Assembly (NCBI GenBank): GCA_039090855.1
Contig: CM077034.1
Coordinates: 228,485,005 to 228,549,004 of the forward strand
DNA: 64,000 nt
Direction of reading: 5' to 3'
DNA from: Macrothele yani
Taxonomy: Eukaryota; Arthropoda; Arachnida; Araneae; Macrothelidae
The translations under genes were made by a program, and so were the position numbers. Below the pieces are notes generated by a model. That model was not told the origin of the DNA. It saw nothing but the letters and a program-made list of their open reading frames with translations, and searched no databases. Numbering within the stretch: position 1 is the stretch's first letter; every line of letters begins with the position of its first letter. Of the stretch, positions 24,559 to 36,937 are shown in pieces.

Positions 24559-25020
24559 ATGGCTTGTAGTGAGAGTGAAAGTTTGCCAAGTGATGGTGAT
24601 GATTTTGAATCATCTGAGAGTGATTTGGCCAAGCAACATCAAGCCAGAAAACTAGCCACAGTGCCACGCACACCATATCTTCTTCAGAAGGTGAAGATCT
24701 TCATAGTGAATCTTCAGATCATGAAAGTTCTGAAAGTGAATGGGAGGATGTAATAGAGGGAAGTGATGAACAACCTCAGCATCCTTTTGATTGTCATGAA
24801 ATGCAGGGGCCCAAACATGCTCCTGCAACTGATGTGGCACCTATTGCATATTTTTACTTGTTTTTTACCAATTTCATCCTTGGAATTATCGTTTCTGAAA
24901 CAAATAAATATGCAAAGAGGTTTCTCCAGGAACATCCAAATCTTTCTCCCAAATCTTGAGCAAGGAAATGGAAAATGCTGAAATAAAGGTTTCCTTGCGT
25001 GCCTTCTAATATGAGAGTAA
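24559..25020 (+). pseudogene. piggyBac-like transposase N-terminal fragment (copy 1)
   Basis: The frame begins MACSESESLPSDGDDFESSE, an acidic Ser-rich start typical of piggyBac (PGBD) transposases. Near 24840-24960 it continues as YFYLFFTNFILGIIVSETNK then YAKRFLQEHPNLSPKS and ARKWK. The blocks FDLFFT..IL..I..ETN.YA and RKWK are the conserved entry to the piggyBac domain. A frameshift separates the acidic part from the FFT block, and a TGA sits before ARKWK. The catalytic domain is absent. The same fragment is found in hAT copy 2, so it was acquired before the two copies separated. Confidence 0.8.
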
Positions 25021-25052
25021 TCAGTAGCCCATGTAGGACGAGATGAGATGAG

Positions 25053-25608
25053 ATGATTGCCGAAGGCATATCCAGTCAAAACAAACACCAGGATTGTGTA
25101 AAATTAAAGACTCGATCAAAGCCTTTGGATAATTTTTTTGCAAAAAAGAATGAAAATAGCGTGATAAATGCTGAATTGCTGTTTACTGCAATCGTTGTGG
25201 AGCATAACCTACCTATAGCAATCTGTGATCATGCTGGTCGCTTCTTTCATGCTATGTTCCCAGACTCTGATATTGATGAAGCTGGATATCCTTGAGCAGA
25301 TGTGGCATGGAATGAAATATCTAAGATGAAGGATTCATCTGGCCTTCCCAAGTATTCTGCATTGCCTAAACTAATGTTGGCAATATTGACTATCCCTCAC
25401 AGCAATTCCTCTACGTAGAGAATATTTAGTATAGTAAGGAAAAACCTCGCATACTTCTGCCCAACAATGAGCACCAAAACATTAAGTGCCCTTCTTGTAC
25501 AAAAAAGTAAAGCATTTTCCTCAGGTGAGCTGTGTTATAAAAAGTTTTCTGAAAAAGAATATACCACTGCAAAACAAGCAACAAGGGAGTTTTTATGTCA
25601 GCAATGAC
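25053..25608 (+). pseudogene. hAT transposase remnant with dimerisation domain (copy 1)
   Basis: One frame reads LLFTAIVVEHNLPIAICDHA (a pre-catalytic hAT block), then MFPDSDIDEAGYP, a TGA (25294), and after it LPKLMLAILTIPHSNSST, a TAG, then RIFSIVRKNLAYFCPTMSTK. The PHSNSSTERIFS block is the C-terminal hAT dimerisation motif. The region between the entry block and the dimerisation motif is too short for the RNase-H-like fold, so the gene is internally deleted. Copy 2 has the same layout without these two stops. Confidence 0.83.
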
Positions 25609-25924
25609 ATGAGGTAAGTACAATATTGATAATTTAATTTCATATTTTTTTGTGAGGATAGTGTAAACATAAAGTTATTACACATTTCACGCATTAATTT
25701 CTCATGAAATACCCATTCCACGCATTAACAATGAGGCTTCGTATGGTGATTACCGATAGGCACCTCATACAAGTATTACAAGTTACTCAGTAATACTATA
25801 ATATTGTCCTTAACTTTGAAAAAAAAATGGTGTGTTACATTACTGAAAGTTTGTGTTCTATTACTGAAAAATCCCCTATTGATTACTGATGCGTTCTGCT
25901 AGAGGTTGGCCCCTCTGAAATAGC

Positions 25925-26591
25925 ATAGATTCGATGTTCTCATTGCCAAGTGCAAGAACTAACTTTAGCTAAAATAATTACAATTTTGATTTTTAAATGT
26001 CAGCAGTATTTTCCCTGATTGCTAGAAATTGTTGGGATGGTACTGGCACACGTTTTTCCTCAGAAGCTGAAATGCTGTCACGATTTCCGTTTTCTCTCTC
26101 TCTCTCTTCTTTTTTCTTATTTTTAATAGCTGTTTTAGTTTGCTTTGTCTTTAAAGATTCTAAGTAAATTCCACTAGAAAATACAAATTGTTAGATCGAT
26201 TTGATAGAACCGCTCTAACAAAATGTTAAGAGATTCTGTCAGACACTCACCATTTTATCATTCCCATTAGACTTCAATTTCAGCAAAAGTTTCTGTGTTG
26301 TTTAATATTTATGTAAAATAAGCACTTAAAGGATTTAAAGCTTCAGCATTGTATCATTTAAGGGCAATTTATTCTCTTCAGTCACAATTCTCCCAGCTTG
26401 CATTTTTAAACCTAACTGGAACTCTAAATGTTGTGAGTCGTTTAAAATGTTATTTATATACTTGTGTGCACTTAAAATACAGATAAATCAGTTATATAAT
26501 TTCACCTAATCGATTGAAATATTTCATTATATGTAGAATTTAAAATAAGTCTTTGTTTAAATATTCTTTAAAACATGTAAATACATGGTTT
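25925..26591. other. AT-rich intronic DNA
   Basis: No feature recognised between hAT copy 1 and the SINE. It includes a CT-rich run near 26092-26112. Confidence 0.4.
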
Positions 26592-26811
26592 GCCACCTCG
26601 GTGGTGCAGTGGTCTAAGCTCTGGCTTCTGACTATTCGTCCAAGTGAGCCTGGATTCAAGTCCCAGATGAGGTATGGGTGGTGTGTTTCTCTTACGGCAC
26701 TGGCTCTCCTTCTTCGTGAAGCCAGTGGTCCTAAATTAGGGATGGGCGGATGACTGCTTATAGCCCAACAAGTTGCTCATGGTGGTCGTTAAACCTGAAA
26801 CAAAAAAATAA
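26592..26811 (+). mobile_element. old diverged tRNA-SINE copy
   Basis: The copy has the head GCCACCTCGGTGGTGCAGTG, a diverged B-box (GGATTCAAGTCCC), one tail monomer with a 6-bp insertion (GATGGGCGGATGACTG) and a short A-rich end. Flanking ACATGGTTT and ACATGATTT are a decayed target duplication. Its divergence shows the SINE family was active over a long time. Confidence 0.85.
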
Positions 26812-27731
26812 GACATGATTTTGTTAAATATTATGTAAAATTTATGTTAAATACACTAATTTTTGTAACTATAAAGTAATTTGGGAAAATGAAAGTTATT
26901 TATCCTTTATATTCCATATTTTCTGTTTATCTTTATGGAATGTATAATCGGGACGTTCATTATGTGGTGTCTTTTTAATTCTCCCTCATATGTGAGATGA
27001 ACATAACATTATCAGTATTAATTTCATTTAAGCAATTATTTGCAATTACAGTCTGTCTAGAATTTGATAAGTCTTGCTTTCAATACATTACATTATTCCT
27101 TAATTCTCTAAAAATTATCAAAACTGAATTTCAAAAATTGCCTGTTGACATTGTTCTATTTGATTTCTGCAGATAGTTTGCTTCATATTTTGTAACATGG
27201 AACAATTAGGCACAGTGGCATGGTGCACTTTTGCTTGGAGAAACACATCACAAGAGAACCACTTAAACAATGGATCAAAGCCCTTTGTTGGTTGATTCTC
27301 TTTCGACATTTCTCTGAGCAGGAGCCCATTCGGTCATTAAGCTTATCTACACTGTGCTATAGAAGAAAGGAAAACAAACTATTCAACATACAGATTTTTT
27401 CTTACATATGAACCGTTTCTGTGGAAATGTATTAACAAATTCTACATAGGCAGTATACCACTTAGGTTCAGAAAATATCATGGAATTATGGTACCAAAAA
27501 TAATATGCCTCATGCATTTAATTGTTATTAATAAAAAGCAGGTAATTGTATAAAGAACAGTTATTTAAAGAATTAACAAATGTATGCTTTCGTAAGGAAC
27601 GCAAGAATGTAAGGAAATGCAACGATTTGTCGCAATGTGATTTGATTTGCCACTCTGGAAAAACTCTCGGGACCACCTGGAAAACCTGGAAAACTCAGGG
27701 AATTTTTTTCTACTTTTGAGTGGGAACCCTG

Positions 27732-29285
27732 AAAATGGAAACCTGTCTAAAACGAAAAATTGTTCGTCCCCTGGATATTGTGTTACAGGTTTTACTGTAT
27801 GGACCTGTGTAAAGCAGAAAATAGTTTGTCCCTTGGAATCGTCTTGGACAGATTTCACTGTATTCACTTTTGTGAAACGGAAACCAGTCTAAAACAGAAA
27901 GTAGTTAGTCTCTTTAATTCTGTCTTAGGTTTCACTGTATGCACTTGTATACAACAGAAACCTGTATAAAACAGAAAGTAGTTCCAGTCCCTTGGATTCA
28001 GTCTTAAACAGGTTCGACTGTATGCGCTTGTGTGAAATGGAAACCTGTCTAGCACAAAAAATAGTTCCATCCCTTTCATTCTGTTTTAGGCTTCACTGTA
28101 TGCACTTGTATACAACAGAAGCCTGTATAAAACAGGAAGTAGTTCCAGTCCCTTGGATTCCATCTTGGAGAGATTTCACTGTATGCACCTGTATAAAACG
28201 AAAAGTTGTTCCAATCCCTTGGATTAAGTCTTTAACAGGTTTCACTGTATGCACTTGCGTGAAATGGAAACCTGTCTAAAACAGAAAACAGGTTGTCCAT
28301 TTAATTCTGTCTCGGTATGCACTTGTATACAACAGAAACCTGTGTAAAAAACATAAAGTAGTTCCAGTCCCTTGGATTCAGTCTTAAACAGGTTCGACTG
28401 TATGCACTTATGGAAACCTGTCTAAAACAAAAAAAATAGTTCCATCCCTTTAATTCTGTTTTAGGCTTCACTGTATGCACTTGTATACAACAGAAGCCTG
28501 TATAAAACAGGAAGTAGTTCCAGTCCCTTGGATTCCATCTTGGAGAGATTTCACTGTATGCACCTGTATAAAACAAAAAGTAGTTCCAGTCCCTTGGATT
28601 ACGTCTTTGACAGGTTTCACTGTATGCACTTGCGTGAAATGGAAACCTGTCTAAAACAGAAAACAGTTTGTCCATTTAATTCTGTCTCGGTATGCACTTG
28701 TATACAACAGAAACCTGTGTAAAAACATAAAGTAGTTCCAGTCCCTTGGATTCAGTCTTAAACAGGTTCGACTGTATGCACTTGTGTGAAATGGAAACCT
28801 GTCTAAAACAAAAAATAGTTCCATCCCTTTAATTCTGTTTTAGGCTTCACTGTATGCACTTGTATACAACAGAAGCCTGTATAAAACAGGAAGTAGTTCC
28901 AGTCCCTTGGATTCCATCTTGGAGAGATTTCACTGTATGCACCTGTATAAAACGAAAAGTAGTTCCAGTCCCTTGGATTACGTCTTTGACAGGTTTCACT
29001 GTATGCACTTGCGTGAAATGGAAACCTGTCTAAAACAGAAAACAGTTTGTCCATTTAATTCTGTCTCAGTATGCACTTGCATACAACAGAAACCTGTGTA
29101 AAAACATAAAGTAGTTCCAATCCCTTGGATTCAGTCTCGGACAGGTTTCACTGTAACCTATGTAAAACAGAAAATAATTTGTCCCTTGGATTCCATTTTA
29201 GACAGGTTTAACTGTATGCACCTGTGTAGAATGGAAACCTGTCTAAAACAGAAAATAATTCGTCCCTTGGATTCCGACTTAGAAG
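27732..29285. repeat. 85-bp tandem repeat with higher-order structure
   Basis: The basic unit is about 85 bp, with AACCTGTCTAAAACAGAAA, CCCTTGGATTC and GGTTTCACTGTATGCACTTG. Longer blocks (about 374-380 bp, 4-5 basic units) repeat at about 28132, 28506 and 28886. Parallel ORFs on both strands are repeat artefacts. Confidence 0.88.
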
Positions 29286-29562
29286 TTATAATAATTTCAA
29301 AATCAGGATTGGCTTCTCATGCACCTTGTAGTTGACAACATGCTGGTGCCTTTTTGTTTTTGCATAGTCTAATGCGTAGCATGTTTCCTCAGCAATCAGC
29401 AAGGCATATTTGTGTGTTTATTTTCGTGCAAGGGTCTTTTTTTTTTTTTTTTTTAAATATCCGCTAGTTGAATGTGGTGAATAGTTTTGCTTGTTTTATG
29501 TGGAGATTCATTTGTGTTGTGATTTCAGGATTCAAATGCATGTATTTATTCATACATTACAG
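29286..29562. other. intron 3' part before exon
   Basis: AT-rich intron with a T-run near 29439-29454. The acceptor is ATTACAG ending at 29562. Confidence 0.6.
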
Positions 29563-29761
29563 TGGGTGCCAAGAAGGGTTTTGGCAGACAATGGCCCCAA
29601 AACAATCCAACAAGTTCGAGAGGAGGCAGCTAGAGATTACGGTGTGTACCTACCTGGGCACAACCTTCCTGGCCGTACTATGTCCATACCATCTAGTGGT
29701 GTTCTAGGCATAGGGAAGCTACGCAGTGGTATGGATGATGTGTTCAGCCCTGTTCCTATTG
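29563..29761 (+). CDS. EIF4G2: eIF4G2 (DAP5/NAT1) exon, post-MIF4G linker
   Basis: A 199-base exon encoding WVPRRVLADNGPKTIQQVRE, then EAARDYGVYLPGHNLPGRTM, SIPSSGVLGIGKLRSGMDDV and FSPVPI, plus the first base of a Gly codon. W.PR....DNGPKTI.Q.R..A is highly specific to eIF4G2 just after the MIF4G domain. The linker that follows varies between animals. The acceptor ends at 29562. The donor is GTAAGC at 29762, leaving phase 1. Joining to the exon at 42233 gives IG-SLGTGPGVI, matching the family. Confidence 0.95.
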
Positions 29762-29797
29762 GTAAGCAAATGTTCTCTTCAAAACATTCTTGTATTG

Positions 29798-29878
29798 TGT
29801 ACATACATACATACATACATACATACATACATACATACATACATACATACATACATACATACATACATACATACATAG
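29798..29878. repeat. (ACAT)n microsatellite
   Basis: About 20 copies of ACAT, 37 bp after the exon donor. The LINE 3' ends at 17.9-18.8 kb have short tails of the same type. Confidence 0.97.
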
Positions 29879-31445
29879 GGTGTCTCAAAAATTCTTGAGA
29901 CAACCACGAAAGAATAGATTATTCAAAGCAGTCAGAATTGTGTACTGAATTGCTTTTTGTTTACTGGTCTCCATGTGACATCTCAGAATGAATTAAAGAA
30001 GAAATATTCCTGAGAAGTACATGGGAAATTCACTAGATTATTCAAAGCAATCAGAATTGTGTACTGAATTGCCTGTTGTTTACTGGTCTCCATGTGACAT
30101 CTCAAAATGAATTGAAGAAATGTTCCTCAGAAGTACATGGGAAATTCACTAGATTATTCAAAGCAGTCAGAATTGTGTACTGAATTGCCTTTTGTTTACT
30201 GGTCTCCATGTGACATCTCAGAATGAATTAAAGAAGAAATATTCCTGAGAAGTACATGGGAAATTCACTAGATTATTCAAAACAATCAGAATTGTGTACT
30301 GAATTGCCTGTTGTTTACTGGTCTCCATGTGACATCTCAAAATGAATTGAAGAAATATTCCTCAGAAGTACATGGGAAATTCACTAGATTATTCAAAACA
30401 ATCAGAATTGTGTACTGAATTGCCTGTTGTTTACTGGTCTCCATGTGACTTCTCAAAATAAATTAAAGAAGAAATATTCCTCAGAAGTACATGGGAAATT
30501 CACTAGATTATTCAAAACAATCAGAATTGTGTACTGAATTGCCTGTTGTTTACTGGTCTCCATGTGACTTCTCAAAATAAATTAAAGAAGAAATATTCCT
30601 CAGAAGTACATGGGAAATTCACTAGATTATTCAAAACAATCAGAATTGTGTACTGAATTGCCTGTTGTTTACTGGTCTCCATGTGACTTCTCAAAATAAA
30701 TTAAAGAAGAAATATTCCTCAGAAGTACATGGGAAATTCACTAGATTATTCAAAACAATCAGAATTGTGTACTGAATTGCCTGTTGTTTACTGGTCTCCA
30801 TGTGACTTCTCAAAATAAATTAAAGAAGAAATATTCCTCAGAAGTACATGGGAAATTCACTAGATTATTCAAAACAATCAGAATTGTGTACTGAATTGCC
30901 TGTTGTTTACTGGTCTCCATGTGACTTCTCAAAATAAATTAAAGAAGAAATATTCCTCAGGAGTACATGGGAAATGATGTCACATGGAGACCAGTAAACA
31001 ACAGGCAATTCAGTACACAATTCTGATTGTTTTGAATGATCTAGTGAATTTCCCATGTATTTCTGAAGAATATTTCTTCCTTAATTCATTCTGAGCAGAT
31101 GTTACATGGAGACCAGTAAACTACAGGCAATTCAGTACACAATTCTGATCGCTTTGAATGATCCAGTGAATTTTCCAAGTATGTCTGAAGAATATTTCTT
31201 CCGTAATTCATTCTGAGCAGATGTTACAGGAGGCCAGTAAACTACAGGCAATTCAGTACACAATTATGATTGCTTTGAATGATCTAGTGAATTTTGCCTG
31301 TATTTCTGAAGAATATTTCTTCCTTAATTCATTCTGAGATGTTACATGGAGACCAGTGAACTACAGGCAATTCAGTACACAATTCTGATTGCTTCGAATA
31401 ATCTGGTGAATTTCCCATGTATTTCTGAGGGATATTTCTTCAATT
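29879..31445. repeat. 119-bp array, nine direct then four inverted units (giant hairpin)
   Basis: Nine units (landmark AGATTATTCAAA.CAATCAGA, period about 119) run to about 30972. The array then flips: four units from about 30975 read in reverse complement (CATGGAGACCAGTAAAC first). The array begins with GGGTGTCTCAAAAATTCTTG, itself a small hairpin (GTCTCAA and TTGAGAC) and similar to an IS630/mariner end, directly after the microsatellite. A transcript of this intron could form a duplex of several hundred bp. Confidence 0.92.
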
Positions 31446-31865
31446 TTTTTTTTATACATGAACGAATGGTTGTAGGTTCATTAATTTTTTTTAGCATAAT
31501 GATACAAATCTTGACATGCCTGGAGTACAGTTTTTAGTTTTATATTATTTTGTTATTTTTTTGCAGTTCCTATAAGGCGACTAGGTGAATTAAGACAAAA
31601 GAAAAAAAAAAAGGAGAAGCAAGAGTTCAGAGCTGTGATAAAGTATCTGCATGAAAAAGTGTTGGAGCCAAAGGACATCCATGAAAATAGGCCTAGATAC
31701 CCCTTTCCAGCTTTACATGCCTGCAGACCACTTTTCACCTCCATAGTTATGTTCTTTATTGTTTTTGCAGGCCCAGAAGCTGACTAGGTGAATAGAGAGG
31801 GAAAAAGGAAAGGCAAGAACTCTGAGCAGTGATTAGGTACCTGCTCTTGTTTGCCCATTTTTCCT
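31446..31865 (+). pseudogene. possible mariner-like HTH fragment, duplicated
   Basis: A frame from about 31566 reads LGELRQKKKKKEKQEFRAVI then KYLHEKVLEPKDIHENRP. The RAVIKYLH..V..PKDIHE part resembles the N-terminal HTH of some mariner-like transposases. A second weaker copy follows a similar TTTTTGCAG at about 31768-31850. Both begin just after a polypyrimidine-CAG, so an exon-like look is possible, but the second copy has stops. Confidence 0.4.
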
Positions 31866-32439
31866 TCTTTGGTTCACGGATCCCGCCCGAATTTCCTCAC
31901 ATCCCCATATAAAATCTCAACACCCCTGCACCTGGAGGTGTGTAATACACATGCACACAGATATCTTACGTGAGATTCTTCCGCAAACTCGTGGAATTTC
32001 TTTCTATCTTTTTGTTTGTTTGTCATCATTTGGGTCATTTTCGAGATCAATGCAAAACGAAAGAGGATTTTTTTTTTTTTTTTAAGGGGTAAGAGGTCAT
32101 TTTCCATCTTAAGGACAAGTAGGTATTCATGTCTCAAAACTTTCAGAAACAAAGTTAAACAGAGGGAAAATTTTTCCCGCAATCGTAATTTAAGATTAAG
32201 ATTGGCGCTTACCAGCAAAACAAAAGAAAACAAACAGAAGAAATTGCTTTTTTGTAAATTATTTTTAGCATGCTGACTCAAAAATTTAAGTTCAAATGTA
32301 CTTTTAACTTTAAAATAAAAAGTCACTGCAATATATCGCTTATGACTATAATTTCGCAGTTACAAAGACATTTTTTTTGTATATGTAACCTTATGATTGT
32401 AAACTAATGACTTAATTTATGTTTCCACTGCATTTTTAA
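31866..32439. other. AT-rich intronic DNA
   Basis: No gene or repeat recognised. Frames at 31874-32326 (minus) and 32016-32276 (plus) are low-complexity Lys/Phe-rich. Confidence 0.35.
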
Positions 32440-33530
32440 CACATAAAAGAAATAGTGTTAAAACACTAATTAAAAGAAGTTTAACACACTCATCAATGGA
32501 ACAGTATAAAAAAGAGGAAATTGAATATATTGAAAAAATTGCATATGATTTTGGTTACCCTAAACAGGTATTAAAAAAATGGATTTATGAAGTAACTCAA
32601 GGTTACAATAAGGTCAAGACTGATAAAAAAAACTTGTAAAATATGTAGGAGCAATACCATATGTAGAAAATGTTTCAGCAGAAATTAATAAAGTTTGTGG
32701 CAAGTATGACATACAGGTAGGAAATCAGGTACTTACTAGTAGTAAAAAATTTAGTGATTAAAAATGAAAAAATCATCCTAGGTGAATGGACTATTCAGCC
32801 CCTCACACACAATCCTCTAGTACTTAAAAACAAAAAGAGAAATGTTATAAATAAATAATAAATTAAAGTATAGATTGAACCAGCATATAAATAATTGGAA
32901 TGAAAAAGAAGCTAAGACAGCATTAACCCAATACTGTATGGAAAATCAACAATGTCCAAGGTTTGAAGATATTAAAATTATTAAGAGCTGTAAAAACGAA
33001 AGGCAGTTAAGAATTGCAGAATCAGTGTTAATTGAAAAAACAGATCAAGATTATGCAACATTAATGAGCCTAGTAACTTAAACGAACAATGGAAGGCCCT
33101 AATAAAAATTGAACAGCAGCTTAGAATAAAAAAGGGAAAAAAGAGCAGCAGGGACAATAGATGGCGCCAGAGACACAATGATTCAGAGATTGCGACTGGA
33201 GCCCGTGCCTCGATGGCTCTGCTCACTTGAGCTGTGGTGGGCGGGTGAGACACACCTGCCTCCTGATGACGACAGTAGTCTGTTGAAAGCGCTAGAGGAT
33301 TGTGTGTGAGGGGCTGAATGAGTGTGACACTTGCATTGGGAGTGGCAGGGGTTTTGAAACAGATGGAGCGTTTTGTTACTCACAGTTGACAAAGGTTTAA
33401 CCACCTAGGAATGTAAGGTTATGTAAATTATTTACATAGTTTTTAATTGAATTGTATGAATGAGTAGTATGTGTGGTTTTTTATGGAATTGACAAGCTTA
33501 TAGTTACATCTCATATGGCTTAAAAAAAAA
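32440..33530 (+). mobile_element. Penelope-like element fragment
   Basis: One frame at about 32448-32640 reads SVKTLIKRSLTHSSMEQYKK then EYIEKIAYDFGYPKQVLKKW, like the C-terminal (thumb) part of Penelope-like reverse transcriptases. A second, 32875-33081, reads QHINNWNEKEAKTALTQYCM then FEDIKIIKSCKNERQLRIAE and SVLIEKT, like the C-terminal half of the GIY-YIG endonuclease domain. The catalytic GIY/YIG part is missing. A 28-bp inverted repeat links 32793-32820 with 33292-33319, and a hammerhead motif lies near the 3' end. A poly-A tract ends the unit at about 33538. The copy is 5'-truncated and rearranged. Confidence 0.6.
33250..33307 (+). ncRNA. hammerhead ribozyme motif, type I, Penelope-like
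   Basis: The core CTGATGA (33263-33269) and GAAA (33285-33288) are at the right spacing. Stem I pairs 33250-33262 with 33295-33307: four pairs, a 3x3 internal loop, then six pairs. Stem II pairs 33271-33275 with 33280-33284 around the loop TAGT, with C33270 unpaired. Stem III is the self-complementary AGCGCT (33288-33293), so it is very short or forms between two molecules, as known for ribozymes of Penelope-like elements. The cleavage site would be after A33294 (TA). The unpaired C10.1 position is a defect, so activity may be reduced or lost. Confidence 0.72.
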
Positions 33531-33539
33531 AAAAAAACG

Positions 33540-33940
33540 ATGTTTCACACCCGGAAGTAAGAATCGTAAGCAAGATGTCTGTAAACCTTGGAAGCCCAGA
33601 AACATTACGATGATTGACGTGTTGGAAGTGTGTTGTCGATGGAGGTTACCATGATATTTAGGGTGAGTGATTGGTACTTTCTAATAGTTTTTCATTTATG
33701 AATTGCACGTAAACTATGCACACTTTGCAGGAGGTTAATACCTTAAAAGTGCAAATATAATGCATTTTAATCGTTTTAAGTGAGAAATAATGCCAAACAT
33801 CCTACTTATTCCTTGTGCAGGGTATGAAATCGATATATCATTCGCATAATGAACCGGTTTTTTATCGATATACTCGATATATTTTATCAGTATGTTTGGT
33901 ACGTTAGTCAACCTGACATATCGATTAAACGTTCACTGAA
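33540..33940. other. AT-rich spacer
   Basis: Nothing recognised. Repeated ATCGATATA-like words occur near 33829-33930. Confidence 0.4.
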
Positions 33941-34290
33941 CAGGGTGTCTACATTCTGGAAAGTCAGTGAAATGCCTGAAATGTTGGTAAAAGTCAAGGA
34001 AAATCAGTGATATTTAAAAAACAGTCGGGGAAATTTCAATCACAGTTAGACTACAACTAGTTTTAAATCTGAGTCGGGGGAGTGATGCCCTCATCGCCCA
34101 ACGCACTTGGTGTTGCAGACAGTCACTAACTTCGCCTTCCTACTAATGTAACCTTGTATTTCCTACCTATTATTGTAAGTTGTGTTAAATTACTTGTTAA
34201 CATTTCTCTTTTTGTTTTTAGGTTTAAAGGAGTAGGAGAAAATTTGTGATATAAGTTATACCTTGTTAAAAGGCAATTAAGACTGCAGCA

Positions 34291-36588
34291 ATGTCAAAGC
34301 GTTGTGTGTTTAATGAACAATGGTTGGACAAACAATTAAATCCCGAGTTTTCTGGTTGGATAGCTGCTGTGAACGGCGACAATGAATCAGCATTTTGTAA
34401 AGGGTGCTGTAAAACTTTCAAGCTTAGCAACATGGGGCGTCAGGCAGTTTCCAGCCACAGAAATGGCCCTAATCATTTGAAAAACATCGGTGCTAAAATG
34501 TCTCAACCCAGTCTTGCTTCTTTCACTTCCTCTGTGAAAAAGAACTCTCTTTGTAGTAACGAACTCTTGTCATCAACAAGCTCAGGAAATGTGGAATCAA
34601 TACTTCTAGAAAATATTGTCTAATGACTCAAATACTTATGTTGTGAAAGATGATGTGAAGCCCAGTGACCTTAATGCTTATGTAGTGAAAGATGATGTAA
34701 CAAAGTCGGAAATAATATGGGCCATGGAAGTGTTGTCCAAGCGAATGTCTCTGAACTCTTGTACATAGATTAACAAAACATTTCAGTTAATGTTTCCTGA
34801 CAGTGCGATAGCTTCAAAATTTACTTTAGGCAAAAGCAAAGCATTTTATGTGATAATAAACCATGGATTGGCACCACATTTCAAAGAGTGTTTAATGGGC
34901 GATCTGAAGCAGTGCACTGACTTTGTAATTTGTTTTGATGAATCAGTAAACAAAATTGCTCCGCGTGGGCAAATGGATCAGTTTGTTCATTATTGGGACG
35001 TCAATCTGCAAAAAGTTTCCACTAGATACTTAAGTAGTGTGTATTTAGGACGGGCAACAGCTAATGACCTTTTAGAGAAATTCATTAAAGGTGCACCTCT
35101 TCCCTTGGATAACATGCTACAAGTGTCAATGGAGGAATCTCAGCTTTCTTCAAAAGCTGAAAGATAAACTTAGAACTGAAAATCCAGATGGTAAATTATT
35201 GTTTGACATTGGAGTATGTGGTCTTCACGTGGTCAATGGAGCTATGAAAACTGGACTTGAAGCAGTGAAATGGGATATACATCACTTTCTGCGTAACGTG
35301 TACTACCTTTTAAAAGATAGTCCTGCTCGCTGTGCAAATTATACCATGGTTACTGGATGTAAAGATTTCCCTTTGAAATTTTGCACTGTAAGGTGGTTGG
35401 AAAACGTTAATTGTTTGACTAGGGCATTGCTTGTCTATGATAATATCAAGAAATATGTTCAAGAATCATCGGTTTCCAGCAAACAGCACATGTCTCTTGC
35501 AGAATTCATGGAAAATCCACTGTTGAAATGCAAATTGGCTGCATTTAGGACTATAGCTTTCAGAGTGTGAATTTTTTTTGAAAAGGTTCCAGAGCCCAAA
35601 GCCTTTAATTAGTTTCTTACACACTGATTTGCTGGATCTGATGAAATGGCACGAAGCTTGAAGCCTGACAAATTAAGTGAAGCTGATAGTGTCTCAAAAC
35701 TGTTAACTTAAGATGTATCAAAAAGTTAAAATCTTCTCTCAATTGAGAAAGTTGATATTGGATTTAGTGCCAAAAAGCTATTAAAAGAAGTGAAGTGCTC
35801 AGAAAGGGAGAAATTAGAGTTTAAGCTTGAATTTAGGAAACTTGTTACCAATATGATTGAAAAACTTTGTGAGAAAAGCCCACTAAAATTTAAGTTTGCC
35901 CATGGGGTAACTTGTTTGGACCCAAATATTATAGTGCAGCAGCCGGGTCTAGACAAGAAGAGAGTGGAAATTGTGCTCGAAGTTTTACTTAGTTCAAACA
36001 GCATTTCAGATGACTGTGCTGAAAAAGCTAATAAACAGTACGCTTCATTGTGTGTAGAAGCTCAATCTGCTTTAAAGTCTCAGTTTGATGATTTTTTAGA
36101 CAGTCATGATGATTCCATTGGATTAGACAAATTTTACAGTGCTCTACTTGACAACCAAAAACAATTCGGTGAACTTTGGGATGTAATAAAAATTCGTCTC
36201 ATTATGTCTCATGGAAATGCTTCAGTGGAAGGTGGATTTTCTGTCAATAAGTCTCTTCTTGTGGAAAATCTCCTGGAAGAATCCCTGATTTGTCAGAGAA
36301 CAGTTTTTTATGCCATTAAAAAATGTGGGAGGAGTAGAACACTTTGCCATCAATAGAAGGCTTCTTCTTTCTATAAGAGCCTCCAGACGAAGATATCAGG
36401 ATTATCTTGAGAAAAAAAGTGTTCTTCAAAACGAAGAAAAAAGAAAACTGAAGGAAAAAAGGAAAATTGATCATGAAATAGAGGAGTTGAAGGATAAAAG
36501 ACAAAGAGTACAGAAGGAACCAGAGTTGGAAGAAGCAGCATTGCAGGCGAAGATTTCAGATTGGGTAAAGAAGAAAAGTGGTGTGTAA
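34291..36588 (+). pseudogene. hAT transposase relic
   Basis: The start MSKRCVFNEQWLDKQLNPEF is followed by a BED-like Cys pair (FCKGCCKTFKLSNMGRQAVS with SHRNGPNHL). After an in-frame stop (34622) come LGKSKAFYVIINHGLAPHFK, a catalytic-type FDESVNK, DIGVCGLHVVNGAMKTGLEA, and near the C-terminus LIMSHGNASVEGGFSVNKSL. The last matches the hAT C-terminal region, and a Lys/Glu-rich coiled-coil tail follows. Breaks: stops near 34622 and 34768, a frameshift near 35130, stops around 35570-35730, and a frameshift near 36330. The protein would have been about 750 residues. Confidence 0.85.
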
Positions 36589-36937
36589 TATAAAAACAGT
36601 GACTGTGTTCCAACTATAATATTTTTATAGTAACTGTTCTGAATATTGTGTATGGGTTTGTTTGAGTTTCTTCAATAAATGTAAAACCATGAAAAAAAGA
36701 GCAAGCTTAAAATTAAAAAGATGCGAGTTGGATGGCTACAGGGAATTTAAAAGCTGATTTCACAAAAAAAAAAAAAAAAATTAATGGTTCAGTTATTTGA
36801 GAAACTATACGTCAAACGAAAACATTTTAAAATAATATGTTTCTCATTAATTATCCAATTCAATTTTATTTATCATGGCACATATATTGAAAAACTGAAA
36901 TAAACCTATTTCTGTAAGGTCGGGGATTTCTTATATA

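Larger units (their letters stand above)
22253..25918 (+). mobile_element. hAT element copy 1 carrying piggyBac- and hAT-like fragments
   Basis: The ends are CAGAGGTGCCAACTATTACG at the left and the inverted CAGAGGGGCCAACCTC at the right. AAATAGCA follows the right end, and AAATAG with CA shared by the element precedes the left, consistent with an 8-bp duplication that lost one CA. Comparison with copy 2 (51122-54602) shows that copy 1 holds a further TA-flanked insertion at 22567-24064. The coding part is a broken pair of transposase pieces (24559-25610). The AT-rich right end (25630-25918) aligns with copy 2 either side of its own Tc1 insertion. Confidence 0.85.
19954..27731. mobile_element. 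hAT-type MITE, copy B, opened by later insertions
   Basis: The left end CAGGGTTCCCACGCAACCTG (19954) and the right end GTGGGAACCCTG (to 27731) match copies A and C. Left-arm similarity stops near 20140 and right-arm similarity resumes near 27035, so about 6.9 kb has been inserted. That DNA holds the hAT/piggyBac chimera (22253-25918), a SINE (26592-26811) and unrecognised sequence. The right arm has only one 259-bp unit (about 27190-27450), the unexpanded state. No target duplication is obvious at the outer ends. Confidence 0.7.
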